DNA from: Pedobacter soli | GTDB lineage: Bacteria > Bacteroidota > Bacteroidia > Sphingobacteriales > Sphingobacteriaceae | DNA: 64,000 nucleotides | Assembly: GCF_900101435.1 (NCBI RefSeq) | Contig: NZ_FMZH01000004.1 | Coordinates: forward strand, 188,615-252,614 | Direction: 5' to 3' | In this document: one piece after another, positions 1-8,366 of the stretch | Layout: each line of letters begins with the position of its first letter | How positions within the stretch are numbered: the stretch's first letter is position 1 | The notes under the pieces: model-generated | Told to the model about the DNA's origin: nothing | The model's database searches: none | Seen by the model: only the letters and a program-made list of their open reading frames with translations | Position numbers and translations under genes: made by a program

Positions 1-555
1 TTCTTTCAACTGGTATTTGAAATAATTGGTCATCAGCGTAATAATCCGCTTATCGTTAGTTGCGGTGTAGTATTGCTTTAAAATTTTAAGCATTACCATT
101 TTTGGCCACCAGTCGCGGCTATTATCACGTTGCAAACCAGGCTCGTTGCCATAATCTTTAATGGGGCCGAAATAACCGTCGGGTTGCTGGCTTCTAATGG
201 CCCACTCAACCCAGGGTTTGGTTTTGGCAATCAATTCCTTATCCTGTAAAATATAAGCAAGAGGCAGTAAACCATCTACCCAGTAGGGGCCACGTTCCCA
301 TTGGTCGCCATCGCCGCCCAGCCAGCCATTACGCTGTCCCATAACTGAAGGATAAAGCTTGTCGAGATTTCCTGTTGCACCTGTTTTTTGTCTTACCAGC
401 ATTTCTTTTAACCAGCCTTCGGCTTTAATGGCACCAAGGGGCAGTTCGAGGTAAGGGTTTTTACGGAGAGCAGTAGCCTGCCCGTTTTGGCCTTGTGCAA
501 AGCTTGCTGTAGTGAGGCAGAGCAAGGCAATTTTAAGTAAATTTTTAAGCATCAT
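1..555 (-). CDS. GH127-like secreted glycosidase (N-terminal part, cut by window edge)
   Basis: The reading frame stays open from an ATG at 555 to the window edge, giving 185 residues. It begins with a typical signal peptide (MMLKNLLKIALLCLTTASFAQ), so the product is exported. The part seen contains W-G-G-D-G-D-Q-W-E-R-G-P-Y-W and Q-Q-P-D-G-Y-F-G-P, the aromatic, acidic pattern of the (alpha/alpha)6-barrel family DUF1680/GH127 (beta-L-arabinofuranosidase-like). The catalytic C-terminal half lies outside the window, so the substrate cannot be stated. A second ATG directly follows the first, so the start is uncertain by one codon. The gene points away from the sugar epimerase at 815. Family assignment is from memory of the motif pattern, moderately sure. 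Confidence 0.72.
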   Translation of the reverse strand, partial: MMLKNLLKIALLCLTTASFAQGQNGQATALRKNPYLELPLGAIKAEGWLKEMLVRQKTGATGNLDKLYPSVMGQRNGWLGGDGDQWERGPYWVDGLLPLAYILQDKELIAKTKPWVEWAIRSQQPDGYFGPIKDYGNEPGLQRDNSRDWWPKMVMLKILKQYYTATNDKRIITLMTNYFKYQLKE

Positions 556-814
556 TTGTGTGTTTTGGTTAGAAAAATTAGTGTTCTTTTTTGGCGTTAT
601 AATTCTCATATTTCCGCTGGTGGTTCAAAAAGAGTAAAGGTTTATACATTTTGTGATCACCATTTCTACATATCGTCTCATAGATGGTGGTTTGCTCAAA
701 ATATGCTGCAATATATTGTTTTGAATTCTTCTAAATCGTTTTATTTGTAAAATTAAGTGATATCATTATATTTAAAAACTTAATTAAAAAACGCTAAACC
801 AAATATTCATTTCT

Positions 815-1987
815 ATGAAATTAAAATCATTAACGGGCCTGGCAGTTGTAGCTGCAATGGGATTTGTTTCCTGCCAATCTGGAACCAAAAATGCTTCATC
901 AGCTGATAGTGCAAAAATCGATTCAGCAGCAGTGGTTAAATTAGTTGCCGATTCGTTTAAAAAAGAGATCGATGGTAAACAAACCGCCTTGTATACCTTA
1001 AAAAACAAAAACAATGCAGAAGCCGTTTTCACCAATTACGGCGGGCGTTTGGTAAGCTTACTGGTGCCTGGTAAAGATGGTAAACTGGTTGATGTGGTTG
1101 TAGGTTTTAAAAGTGTGGGTGATTATGAAAAATCGACTGAGCCTTATTTTGGGGCAACAATCGGCAGGTACGGGAACCGCATTGCCAAAGGTAAATTTAC
1201 TTTAGAAGGTAAAACTTATTCGCTGTTTACCAATAATGGGCAAAATACGCTTCATGGTGGTAAAAAAGGCTATCAATATGTGGTTTGGGATGCTGAGCAA
1301 CCCAATGCAAACACGTTGGTATTGCACTATTTATCAAAAGATGGTGACGAAAATTTCCCTGGCAATCTGGACGTTAAAGTAACCTATACATTAACTGACG
1401 ATAATGAGCTCAAAATGGATTATGAAGCCAAAACTGATAAAACTACCGTGGTTAACTTAACCAATCATGCCTTTTTTAACCTGAATGGCGATGGCAGTGG
1501 TGAAATCTTAAATCATGAGCTTCAAATTTATGCTGACGAATTCACGCCGGTAGATTCGACATTGATTCCGACCGGAAAATTGGAAAAAGTTGCTGGTACA
1601 CCTTTCGATTTTACTAAAGCTACTACCATTGGTGCACGTATTAATGATAAAAACGAACAATTAACTTTTGGTAAAGGCTACGATCATAACTATGTGCTTA
1701 ATAAAACCGCAGGCATGGGTATGTATCATGCAGCGACCGTTAAAGGCGACAAATCGGGCGTTGTGATGGATATTTATACCCAGGAGCCAGGATTACAGTT
1801 TTATAGCGGTAACTTTATGCAAAGTAAAAATACTTTTAAATCTGGTGCTAAAGACGATTTTAGAACGGCAATTGCTTTAGAAACACAACATTTCCCTGAT
1901 TCTCCAAACCAACCGGCTTTCCCGTCAACGGTTTTGAAACCAGGGCAGGTATATAAAACGAGTTCTGTTTACAAGTTTAGTAAATAG
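815..1987 (+). CDS. galM: Aldose 1-epimerase (galactose mutarotase), lipoprotein
   Basis: 390 residues. This enzyme interconverts alpha and beta anomers of sugars such as galactose. The N-terminus is a lipoprotein signal (hydrophobic run then F-V-S-C, Cys20), so it probably sits in the periplasm attached to a membrane, as is common for Bacteroidota GalM paralogs that work with secreted glycosidases. Family signatures are clear: T-I-G-R-Y-G-N-R-I-A-K-G, N-T-L-H-G-G, the catalytic histidine in N-H-A-F-F-N-L (about His218) and the general base in L-E-T-Q-H-F-P-D (about Glu356), followed by Q-P-x-F-P-S-T-V-L-K-P-G. Length fits the family plus a lipoprotein linker. It stands alone, divergent from the glycosidase at the window start; a 259-bp AT-rich gap separates them. 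Confidence 0.93.
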   Translation: MKLKSLTGLAVVAAMGFVSCQSGTKNASSADSAKIDSAAVVKLVADSFKKEIDGKQTALYTLKNKNNAEAVFTNYGGRLVSLLVPGKDGKLVDVVVGFKSVGDYEKSTEPYFGATIGRYGNRIAKGKFTLEGKTYSLFTNNGQNTLHGGKKGYQYVVWDAEQPNANTLVLHYLSKDGDENFPGNLDVKVTYTLTDDNELKMDYEAKTDKTTVVNLTNHAFFNLNGDGSGEILNHELQIYADEFTPVDSTLIPTGKLEKVAGTPFDFTKATTIGARINDKNEQLTFGKGYDHNYVLNKTAGMGMYHAATVKGDKSGVVMDIYTQEPGLQFYSGNFMQSKNTFKSGAKDDFRTAIALETQHFPDSPNQPAFPSTVLKPGQVYKTSSVYKFSK

Positions 1988-2007
1988 GTTATGTAGCCAA
2001 CAATTGT

Positions 2008-2098
2008 GATCGTCATTCCTAACTTGATCCGATAGTTATCGGATGGGAATCTTAATTCATTTTGCTTTAAGATTCCCGCCTGCGCGGGAATGACGATC
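2008..2098. repeat. Nested inverted repeat between convergent genes
   Basis: The outer arms gatcgtcattcc (2008-2019) and ggaatgacgatc (2087-2098) are perfect reverse complements. Inside them lie a second perfect pair, gggaatcttaa (2045-2055) and ttaagattccc (2067-2077), plus the internal palindrome-like gcctgcgcggg. The element sits between galM and the HAD gene, which converge here, so it may terminate transcription from both sides. The layout also fits a dispersed REP-like repeat. Confidence 0.8.
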
Positions 2099-2134
2099 AT
2101 CTTTTTATTGGGTAATGCTTAAATGCAGCCTGAG

Positions 2135-2800
2135 TTAAAAAAGTTGCTGTAAAGCAGGGTCGGTATAATCTTTAATAAATGCAATGATGTTGGGGTAATC
2201 GCCAAACTCCTCCCGGGTGTGCATCGTGGTGAGCACCACACAAGGCATCCCTGCATTTAAGGCAGCTTCAACACCTTTAGGTGCATCTTCAAAAACTACA
2301 CAATCACTTGCGGCTACTCCTAAAATTTCGGCGCCTTTGGTAAAGGTTTCCGGATCAGGTTTGCTATTGGTTACATCTTCAGCGCTTACAATAGCTTTAA
2401 AGTACGACCTGATTTTTAAATTATCCAGCACGAAATTAATGTTGAAAGGAATAGCAGCCGAACCAATGGCCATTTGGATACCTGCAGCCTGTGCCTGATT
2501 GAGAAAATCGCCCAGTCCGGCAATTAGTGTTAAATGTTTTTTATAGGCCGCCTGGTAGCGGTATTCTTTTTCTATCGATATTTGATCGATCTGTTCCTGA
2601 GAAAAATGACCCACGCCAAAAACACGTTCCAATAAGTCCTGGTTTTTACCGTACATCTGTTTTTTAACAGCATCGAAGCTAATTTTTGCGCCTAAATCCT
2701 GCGTTAATATATTGTGCCAGGCATGATTATGAAAGGCCATATCGTCAATCATCGTTCCGTTCAGATCGAAGAGAAAAGCTTTGGGTTTGTGATTCGTCAT
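2135..2800 (-). CDS. HAD-superfamily hydrolase, beta-phosphoglucomutase-like
   Basis: 221 residues, the usual size of a HAD subfamily I phosphatase or phosphoglucomutase with a helical cap. Motif I is F-D-L-N-G-T near residue 12, motif II is the serine in G-S-A, and the later motifs are S-K-P-D-P-E-T-F and V-F-E-D-A-P-K-G-V-E-A-A. Motif I is unusual: the second aspartate of D-x-D-x-T, the acid/base residue, is asparagine here. The nucleophile aspartate is kept. A small phosphate ester such as a sugar phosphate is the likely substrate, but specificity cannot be read from the sequence. It is cytoplasmic, and divergent from the Crp/Fnr gene at 3015 across a 214-bp gap. Confidence 0.88.
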   Translation of the reverse strand: MTNHKPKAFLFDLNGTMIDDMAFHNHAWHNILTQDLGAKISFDAVKKQMYGKNQDLLERVFGVGHFSQEQIDQISIEKEYRYQAAYKKHLTLIAGLGDFLNQAQAAGIQMAIGSAAIPFNINFVLDNLKIRSYFKAIVSAEDVTNSKPDPETFTKGAEILGVAASDCVVFEDAPKGVEAALNAGMPCVVLTTMHTREEFGDYPNIIAFIKDYTDPALQQLF

Positions 2801-3014
2801 GGAGGCAAAATTATCAGATTTTTTTAATCAGCATGTTAAAATGCAATGATCTAACAGAAAATTAACAAATCGCAAACAGTTCATAAATTATTGTTGTAAG
2901 GGTTGAAAAATAAAAAACTGTTGCACTGTAATTTTTTTGCTGTTGGATACGTTTTGGTTTTGGAAATCCGGGAGCAGTGCAATAACTTGCATATAAAAAA
3001 CGGATTAAAATATT

Positions 3015-3632
3015 ATGGTTGCGGCTAGTCATGAAAGCGATCCCCTTATTCAATTCTTAAATGTGTTACAGCCATTGAGTGCTGAGTTGATTGAGGAGGC
3101 AAGAAAAGAAACTTTCAAAATTTCTGTGCGCAAGAATAATATCCTGCCTTCTTTCGCAGAGCTGGTTAAGGATGGCTGTTTGTTTTTTGTAGCTAAAGGG
3201 CTTGTCAGGGCTTTTGTAGTAGATGACGGGAAAGATATTACCACCTGGTTAACCGATGAAAATGATTTTATTGGTAATATCAGAAATCCGGGTACTTTTA
3301 AACCAACTTTCGAAGAACAATACCAGGCTTTGGAAGATTCGGAACTGCTGGTGTTGCCTTACCGTGTGATTGATGATATGTACACGTTGTTTCCTGAAGC
3401 GAATGTACTGGCCCGAAAATTACTGGCTATACAGTACCACATGTCGCAGGAGCGCTCTATTTTATCCCGTATTCCATCAGCTGAGGCCCGTTATAAACAG
3501 TTTAAAATCGGGCATCCAACCATTAAATCTCGTGTACCCTTAAAATTTTTAGCAAGTTACCTGGGGATGCGGATCGAAACCCTGAGCAGGATTAGAAAAA
3601 AAGGAAAAATTGATGCCTCGGCTGAAGATTAG
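3015..3632 (+). CDS. Crp/Fnr-family transcriptional regulator
   Basis: 205 residues. The N-terminal half (about 20-130) has the cyclic-nucleotide-binding beta-barrel pattern, with phrases like G-L-V-R-A-F-V-V-D-D-G-K-D-I-T-T-W and E-N-D-F-I-G-N. The C-terminal part holds a helix-turn-helix with V-P-L-K-F-L-A-S-Y-L-G-M-R-I-E-T-L-S-R-I-R, which matches the Bacteroidota Crp/Fnr recognition helix. No cysteine cluster for an Fe-S cluster is present, and no cAMP-contact motif is obvious, so the ligand is unknown. It ends with a 4-bp tail-to-tail overlap with the PAP2 phosphatase gene on the other strand. Its targets are not evident from the context. Confidence 0.88.
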   Translation: MVAASHESDPLIQFLNVLQPLSAELIEEARKETFKISVRKNNILPSFAELVKDGCLFFVAKGLVRAFVVDDGKDITTWLTDENDFIGNIRNPGTFKPTFEEQYQALEDSELLVLPYRVIDDMYTLFPEANVLARKLLAIQYHMSQERSILSRIPSAEARYKQFKIGHPTIKSRVPLKFLASYLGMRIETLSRIRKKGKIDASAED

Positions 3633-4267
3633 ACTTTTTTATTTCTGAAATAGTAATAACATAGCGGAAACAGGCAAATTAAGCCCAGCAAGAACCCACC
3701 CAAAGTATCAGTAAACCAGTGTGCTCCTAAATAAATTCTGGAAGGGGCAATAGTAAAGATTAAAAATGCCGACAAGCAAGTGAATGTAACGCGTGTTACT
3801 TTGGGGACGCTTTTTAAAGTATTCATCAAAATAATCAGGAACCCGAAAAAAAGGGTGTAAGAAAGCACATGCCCGCTTGGGTAGCTCTGAAACCGGTTAA
3901 CTTCTACCAAACGTACATGAAAAGCGGTAGGGCGTGGGCGGTTAATGATGTTTTTGATCCCAAGTATAATTAATCCCGAAAGTAGTACAGAGGCCATGTA
4001 AAGCCCTTCCCGCTTGTACTTTTTCCAGTAAAATATTGCGGCCACAATTACCACCGACAGGAGCGAGTAGGGCAGTTCGCCGAAAAAGCTAATGGCCAGC
4101 ATTAATTTATCCAGCCAGATTGCCTGATAGCGCTGAATAAACAAAGAAGTTTTGATGTCGAAATCCCAGATAGGGTGTTGCGCTACAAAAAAGCTCAGAT
4201 AGCTGAAAGCTGCAATGAGGACAATTAGTATAAAAATTAAAGTATTTCGTTTTAATAGAGTAGACAT
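3629..4267 (-). CDS. PAP2-family membrane phosphatase
   Basis: 212 residues from the ATG at 4267; a GTG two codons upstream is a weaker alternative start. The protein has about five or six hydrophobic segments. The three phosphatase signature motifs are all present: K-N-I-I-N-R-P-R-P (K-x6-R-P), P-S-G-H, and S-R-I-Y-L-G-A-H-W-F-T-D (S-R-x5-H-x3-D). Family members dephosphorylate lipid phosphates such as phosphatidic acid or undecaprenyl pyrophosphate at the outer face of the inner membrane. The substrate cannot be told from motifs alone. It overlaps the stop of the Crp/Fnr gene by 4 bp. Confidence 0.9.
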   Translation of the reverse strand: MSTLLKRNTLIFILIVLIAAFSYLSFFVAQHPIWDFDIKTSLFIQRYQAIWLDKLMLAISFFGELPYSLLSVVIVAAIFYWKKYKREGLYMASVLLSGLIILGIKNIINRPRPTAFHVRLVEVNRFQSYPSGHVLSYTLFFGFLIILMNTLKSVPKVTRVTFTCLSAFLIFTIAPSRIYLGAHWFTDTLGGFLLGLICLFPLCYYYFRNKKV

Positions 4268-4833
4268 AGGCACATCGGAAAATCAAAACTAGAAATTTTA
4301 AGTGAATTGCAGTAAAAATCTTAGACTTTTGGAACGCAGTCGGACAGAAAAGTTGTAAAATAATACCATTTTTATCACTAATATGAGATAAAAATAATGT
4401 GCTCCGAATGCTATTTAAACCGAGTTTTTTATACCTAAGCATTAAGTTCATCAAGGAAACAAAACGATTCATCACGGAAATGTACCTTTATGTGTAACCT
4501 GTTTTGAAAAGTTAAAATGAATTGCAACCTTCGTCGTAGATAATAAGGATATCTATGCTTATGAGGTTGGCAGGATCTAATCCTGCCGACTGAAAAGGCA
4601 ACTGCCACTACAATTTATTTACAAATTATACTTTTTGTATTAACGCTCCGACCGAAGCTATCCTCCTTAAAACTAGGAGGCAGCTTGGTTGATTAAAATA
4701 AATCTACACCTGCCTTTTTAGAGGTAATTACAAATTCAAAATTGTTTCACGTAAAATTTATCGGTCATGCCAGCAATTAGGCTTTTAGGCCTTGTTGATT
4801 TTGAGTTGAGGAATAATTTAGCTTGACGGGAGG
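4268..4833. other. Intergenic stretch without convincing gene
   Basis: About 566 bases between the starts of the PAP2 gene and the 3' end of the OB-like gene. Apart from the hairpin at 4569-4587, only short AT-rich sequence is visible. No open frame has a credible start, signal peptide or family motif. The part next to 4267 presumably holds the PAP2 promoter. Confidence 0.6.
4569..4587. repeat. Short perfect hairpin
   Basis: ggcaggat (4569-4576) and atcctgcc (4580-4587) form an 8-bp perfect stem with a 3-base loop. No T-run follows on either strand, so a dispersed intergenic hairpin is more likely than a rho-independent terminator. Confidence 0.6.
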
Positions 4834-5184
4834 TTATTTAACCACAATTTGTTTCGGATCAGTAACCACAATCTGCTTTTTACCTTTAAAATCGGTTATG
4901 GTACCGGTAACGCATATTTTATTTCCCATAAACATGCTCGAAGGTTCTGAAGGGAATTTAGCCTGATCTTCTTTGTTGATCACTACAGTAAGCAACTCTT
5001 TTGGGTAGGCGCCACCTAAATTAATCAAAGTAATTTTATCCAAAGCCTTTGTGCTGTAAACCGAATCGCAAATGGTTACACTTTTTCCAACATATTGTGC
5101 TGCATCCTTAGCCAGAACCAAAGTTTGACTTTTTGCGTAAAATGCCGGAGCAATAAGCAATAAAAGCAGAAATAATTTTTTCAT
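4834..5184 (-). CDS. Small secreted OB-fold-like protein
   Basis: 116 residues from the ATG at 5184. A longer frame runs upstream to 5304, but the chosen start places a clean signal peptide (MKKLFLLLLLIAPAFYAKSQ) at the N-terminus. The mature part (Y-V-G-K-S-V-T-I-C-D-S-V near the front, I-C-V-T-G-T-I-T-D-F-K-G-K and I-V-V-T-D-P-K-Q-I at the end) resembles small periplasmic OB-fold proteins often annotated as nucleic-acid-binding-like in Bacteroidota. It has no catalytic motif and the ligand is unknown. It is divergent from the hydroxylase gene at 5384, with a 199-bp shared upstream region. Confidence 0.75.
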   Translation of the reverse strand: MKKLFLLLLLIAPAFYAKSQTLVLAKDAAQYVGKSVTICDSVYSTKALDKITLINLGGAYPKELLTVVINKEDQAKFPSEPSSMFMGNKICVTGTITDFKGKKQIVVTDPKQIVVK

Positions 5185-5383
5185 GATGCCGGGATGAAGG
5201 TGAAAAGCAATTGATGAGCTATAGATCAGCTCAATTACCCAAAGGTATGATGAATTTTGGTCTAAGCAATGCTTATATCTAAAAAAGGCAGAAATATTAC
5301 ACAAACTAGATTTTATCTTAACACGAATATTAGCTAAATTGTAGCAACAATATGCTAACCAGATTATTCCTTTTTCCCTCCCT

Positions 5384-6601
5384 ATGAAAGTAGATTACAT
5401 TGCTTTATCTGTGCCTGTTTTTTTTATCCTGATTGGGATAGAGCTTGCCTATAATTTTTATAAAAAGCTGAATTATTACCGGCTAAATGATAGTATTGCC
5501 AATTTGAGTCAGGGAATAGGGCAGCAGCTTACCGGTATATTTATGAAAACCGCACTGTTTTTTGGTTACAAATACATTTTTGAGCATTGGCGCTTATTCG
5601 AAATGCCCAAAACCATTTGGGTATGGATAATTTTATTTATCGGCGTCGATTTTTTCTATTACTGGTTTCACCGGATGAGCCACGAGATAAATGCACTTTG
5701 GGCTGCTCACATTGTGCACCATCAATCAGAAGAGTATAACTTGACTGTAGCCCTGCGCCAGAGCTGGTTTCAGGGTTGGTTTAGCTGGGTGTTTTACCTG
5801 CCGCTGGCTTTTGTGGGCTTTGATCCGATTATGTTTCTAACCTTAAGTTCTTTCAATACCTTATATCAGTTCTGGATTCATACCCGTGCCATTAAAAGTA
5901 TGGGCTTTTTGGAATATATTTTGAATACGCCGTCGCATCACCGGGTGCATCATGGCTCTAACCCAAAATATATTGATAAAAACCATGCGGGCACTTTAAT
6001 TATCTGGGACAGGCTATTCGGTACCTTTCAAAAGGAAGAAGAGGAGGTTTATTATGGCATTACCAAGCCGCTGGCCAGCTGGAACCCGGTTTGGGCTAAC
6101 CTGCACTACTGGGACGATTTAGTTAAGACTGCCCGGCAATCGCCCAAAATAACAGATAAGATAAAAGTCTTTCTGAAGCCTCCGGGCTGGTTCCCTGAGC
6201 ATTTGGGTGGTTTTCAGCATGCGCCAGAAATCGATGTTGATGGTTATCGTAAGTATGATCCGGTTTATCAATCAAAACTTACCGGTTATGTTTTGGTACA
6301 ATTTATAGTGGCTTTAGCCGCCGGATCGGCTATTTTATTTTCCTACCATAAAATGGAAACCTTAGCCTTAATATCGGGAACCATATTTACATTGTTAACT
6401 TTAATTGCTTGTGGCGCGCTGCTGGAAGGGAAAGCCTGGTTGGTTAAATTCGAATATTTCAGGTTAATGCTGGGCATATTGCTGCTACTATTATTAAAAT
6501 TCCCGGTCGGATATCAGGTAATTTTTGCGGCCATTCAGTTAATATCCGTAATTTGGTTCTTGAATTTGCAAAAGGCAAATCCCAACACTGATGAAAACTA
6601 A
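5384..6601 (+). CDS. Sterol desaturase/fatty acid hydroxylase-family membrane enzyme (AGMO-like)
   Basis: 405 residues, multi-pass membrane protein. The eight-histidine di-iron signature is visible: H-R-M-S-H (His96), H-I-V-H-H-Q (about His109-His113) and S-H-H-R-V-H-H-G (His185-His190), with N-H-A-G-T-L-I-I-W-D-R-L-F-G-T-F following. This signature and layout match the fatty acid hydroxylase superfamily, and the size with an extra C-terminal membrane region (about 300-400) resembles alkylglycerol monooxygenase-like members. The last 11 bases overlap the lysoplasmalogenase gene, so the two are translationally coupled. The coupling suggests a role in ether-lipid turnover, which is inference; carotenoid or sterol hydroxylation is the alternative. 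Confidence 0.85.
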   Translation: MKVDYIALSVPVFFILIGIELAYNFYKKLNYYRLNDSIANLSQGIGQQLTGIFMKTALFFGYKYIFEHWRLFEMPKTIWVWIILFIGVDFFYYWFHRMSHEINALWAAHIVHHQSEEYNLTVALRQSWFQGWFSWVFYLPLAFVGFDPIMFLTLSSFNTLYQFWIHTRAIKSMGFLEYILNTPSHHRVHHGSNPKYIDKNHAGTLIIWDRLFGTFQKEEEEVYYGITKPLASWNPVWANLHYWDDLVKTARQSPKITDKIKVFLKPPGWFPEHLGGFQHAPEIDVDGYRKYDPVYQSKLTGYVLVQFIVALAAGSAILFSYHKMETLALISGTIFTLLTLIACGALLEGKAWLVKFEYFRLMLGILLLLLLKFPVGYQVIFAAIQLISVIWFLNLQKANPNTDEN

Positions 6602-7283
6602 ACTATTCTCTTTCATTTTTGCACTCGTATTTATTGTTCAATTGTATGCCGAAACAGCTGGCAATATATTCCTGCTCCAGTTTTCTAAGCCTTTAATTGT
6701 TATCAGCTTAATGGTTTGGCTTTACAGCAGTACTAACCTGAAAGGAAGGTTTCACAAGCGCATTTTCACCGGATTAATTTTTGCTTTGGCAGGCGATGTA
6801 CTGCTCATGCTGCAAGCAGGTAAGCCAGCTTTCTTTATGTATGGATTGATTGCTTTTTTGCTTTGCCATATCTTTTACATCAGGGCTTTTACTTTAGATC
6901 ACAGATCAAATCCCAAGCATAGAACACCTTATTTTTTATGGATTGTAGGTGTGTTTGCCATCTTTTGTTCAGGTTTATTCTTCTATTTGCAGCCCAAATT
7001 AGGCGCAATGCAGTTCCCGGTATTAATGTACGCCATTATTATTACCGTAATGGCACTTATGGCGGTAAATCGCTACGGAAAGGTAAATATTTTTAGTTTT
7101 AAACTCATTTTATACGGGGCACTGTTCTTTCTCTTGTCTGATAGCGTGCTGGCCATTAATAAATTTGCACAGACCATTCCACAAGCGGGTGTACTGATTA
7201 TGGCTACCTATATGATTGCCCAATACCTGATTGTGTATGGTACGGTAGTGCGCGAACTGGTGGTAAAACGAACAGCGGTTTAA
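6591..7283 (+). CDS. Lysoplasmalogenase family protein (YhhN/TMEM86-like)
   Basis: 230 residues with about eight hydrophobic helices and no signal peptide. The pattern F-A-L-A-G-D-V-L-L-M-L near residue 65, K-L-I-L-Y-G-A-L-F-F-L-L-S-D-S-V-L-A-I-N-K-F near 165 and the end A-T-Y-M-I-A-Q-Y-L-I-V-Y-G match the YhhN family, whose animal members (TMEM86B) hydrolyse the vinyl-ether bond of lysoplasmalogens. The conserved Asp residues in G-D and S-D are present. It starts inside the preceding hydroxylase gene (11-bp overlap), and a strong terminator follows at 7346, so the two form a closed operon. Confidence 0.87.
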   Translation: MKTKLFSFIFALVFIVQLYAETAGNIFLLQFSKPLIVISLMVWLYSSTNLKGRFHKRIFTGLIFALAGDVLLMLQAGKPAFFMYGLIAFLLCHIFYIRAFTLDHRSNPKHRTPYFLWIVGVFAIFCSGLFFYLQPKLGAMQFPVLMYAIIITVMALMAVNRYGKVNIFSFKLILYGALFFLLSDSVLAINKFAQTIPQAGVLIMATYMIAQYLIVYGTVVRELVVKRTAV

Positions 7284-7345
7284 ATCCCGAAACGATAAAA
7301 ACATCCGGTTTTGGTATAAGCATTTTGATGCACTCAATTGAATGG

Positions 7346-7375
7346 GCGTTTGTAAAAAATACAGACGCTTTTTTT
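7346..7375 (+). terminator. Rho-independent terminator of the ether-lipid operon
   Basis: GCGTTTGTA (7346-7354) pairs with TACAGACGC (7360-7368), with one G-T wobble and a 5-base A-rich loop. It is followed at once by seven Ts (7369-7375). It lies 63 bases after the lysoplasmalogenase stop and insulates the injection-system operon from it. Confidence 0.85.
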
Positions 7376-7757
7376 GTTTTTTACCCTTTCAAAAAAAATA
7401 AAAAAAATGGCGAAGTATCATTAATAATACGGTTTAAAAGGGCGTTTGTACGCTTTTTGAGCAGTTTTAGCCCTGTTTTAGCGCAACTTTTTTGAAAAAG
7501 GAAATCTGTTTCTGAAAAAAATGGTTTTTTTGGCTTTGTTTATTTTTAACAACTTGATTTTTAGTATGTTAAAAACTAAGTTTTCAGTCGGTTTATTTTG
7601 CTAAAAAACCTTTTCTATTTATTCCTCATAGTTGTTTTTTGCACAACCAAAAATGTTAATAACTTTTTTTGAAATTGTTAATAACTATAGGAGTTTTCGG
7701 CTTTAAGTTTATGTTAATCGTTTGATTACCAAATAAATCTGAACCGAATTTTTATCT
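7376..7757 (+). promoter_or_regulatory. AT-rich upstream region of the injection-system operon
   Basis: 382 bases with no gene, very rich in A/T runs. It carries a pair of perfect direct repeats, gttaataact at 7655-7664 and 7677-7686, 22 bases apart. A second, degenerate pair lies further upstream at 7545-7554 and 7568-7577, 23 bases apart. Two-turn spacing of direct repeats is typical of activator binding. No full -33/-7 promoter pair could be fixed with certainty. This is the only sizeable gap before the 27-kb operon, so its promoter must be here or run through from upstream. Confidence 0.6.
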
Positions 7758-8366
7758 ATGATTAACGCAGCCCTGGATTTTTTTTCGAAGGAAATTAATG
7801 GTTACCTGAACCATGTTGCCAATACCACCAATGATGAATATATTGTGGTAAGCAGCATTGTTTCGGATGGTAAATTGGCCATACCCGAAAAAACAATGGG
7901 CATTACTTTGATGAATATTGAAGAGGACAGGGCCTTGAAAGATCAAAGGGTTAGCGTGAAGAATATGTTTGGTGATATTGAAACCCGTAACCCCGATATT
8001 TACCTCAACCTGTACGTACTCATATCGGCCAATTTTAACAGTGCCGGCACCGAATCGCCAACGCTTGATTATCTGGAGGGCTTGAAAAGACTATCACAGG
8101 TTATTGCTTTTTTTCAGGGCAAGAATGTATTTACGCAAGCCAATTCGCCATTGCTTGCCACCATTGATAAAAATATAGAACGCTTAAGTGCCGAACTTTT
8201 TAGTTTCAATTTTGAACAGATGAACCATTTCTGGAGCATTATTGGCCACAGTTATTTGCCATCTGTTTTATATAAAATCAGAATGATTACCGTGCAGGAA
8301 AATGTGCAGTTGGTGCCGGATGGATTAGTGGAGAATATTCTATTAAACACAAAAACCAGGTTATGA
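7758..8366 (+). CDS. eCIS tail terminator/cap protein, DUF4255 (Afp16/Pvc16 N-terminal type)
   Basis: 202 residues. The sequence (start M-I-N-A-A-L-D-F-F-S-K-E-I-N-G-Y-L, then N-P-D-I-Y-L-N-L-Y-V-L-I-S-A-N-F and Y-L-E-G-L-K-R-L-S-Q-V-I-A-F-F-Q) matches DUF4255, the family of Afp16/Pvc16-like proteins that stop tube and sheath growth and cap the distal end of extracellular contractile injection systems. The end L-P-S-V-L-Y-K-I-R-M-I-T-V-Q-E is the conserved family tail. It is first in the operon and overlaps the next gene by 4 bp (ATGA), consistent with coupled translation. Its first position next to the sheath genes is common in Bacteroidota eCIS loci. Confidence 0.88.
   Translation: MINAALDFFSKEINGYLNHVANTTNDEYIVVSSIVSDGKLAIPEKTMGITLMNIEEDRALKDQRVSVKNMFGDIETRNPDIYLNLYVLISANFNSAGTESPTLDYLEGLKRLSQVIAFFQGKNVFTQANSPLLATIDKNIERLSAELFSFNFEQMNHFWSIIGHSYLPSVLYKIRMITVQENVQLVPDGLVENILLNTKTRL

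Noticed and set aside
4268..4475. Extension of a frame overlapping the PAP2 start
   Set aside because: The overlapping frame has no PAP2-like or other motif; the ATG at 4267 gives a normal membrane protein.
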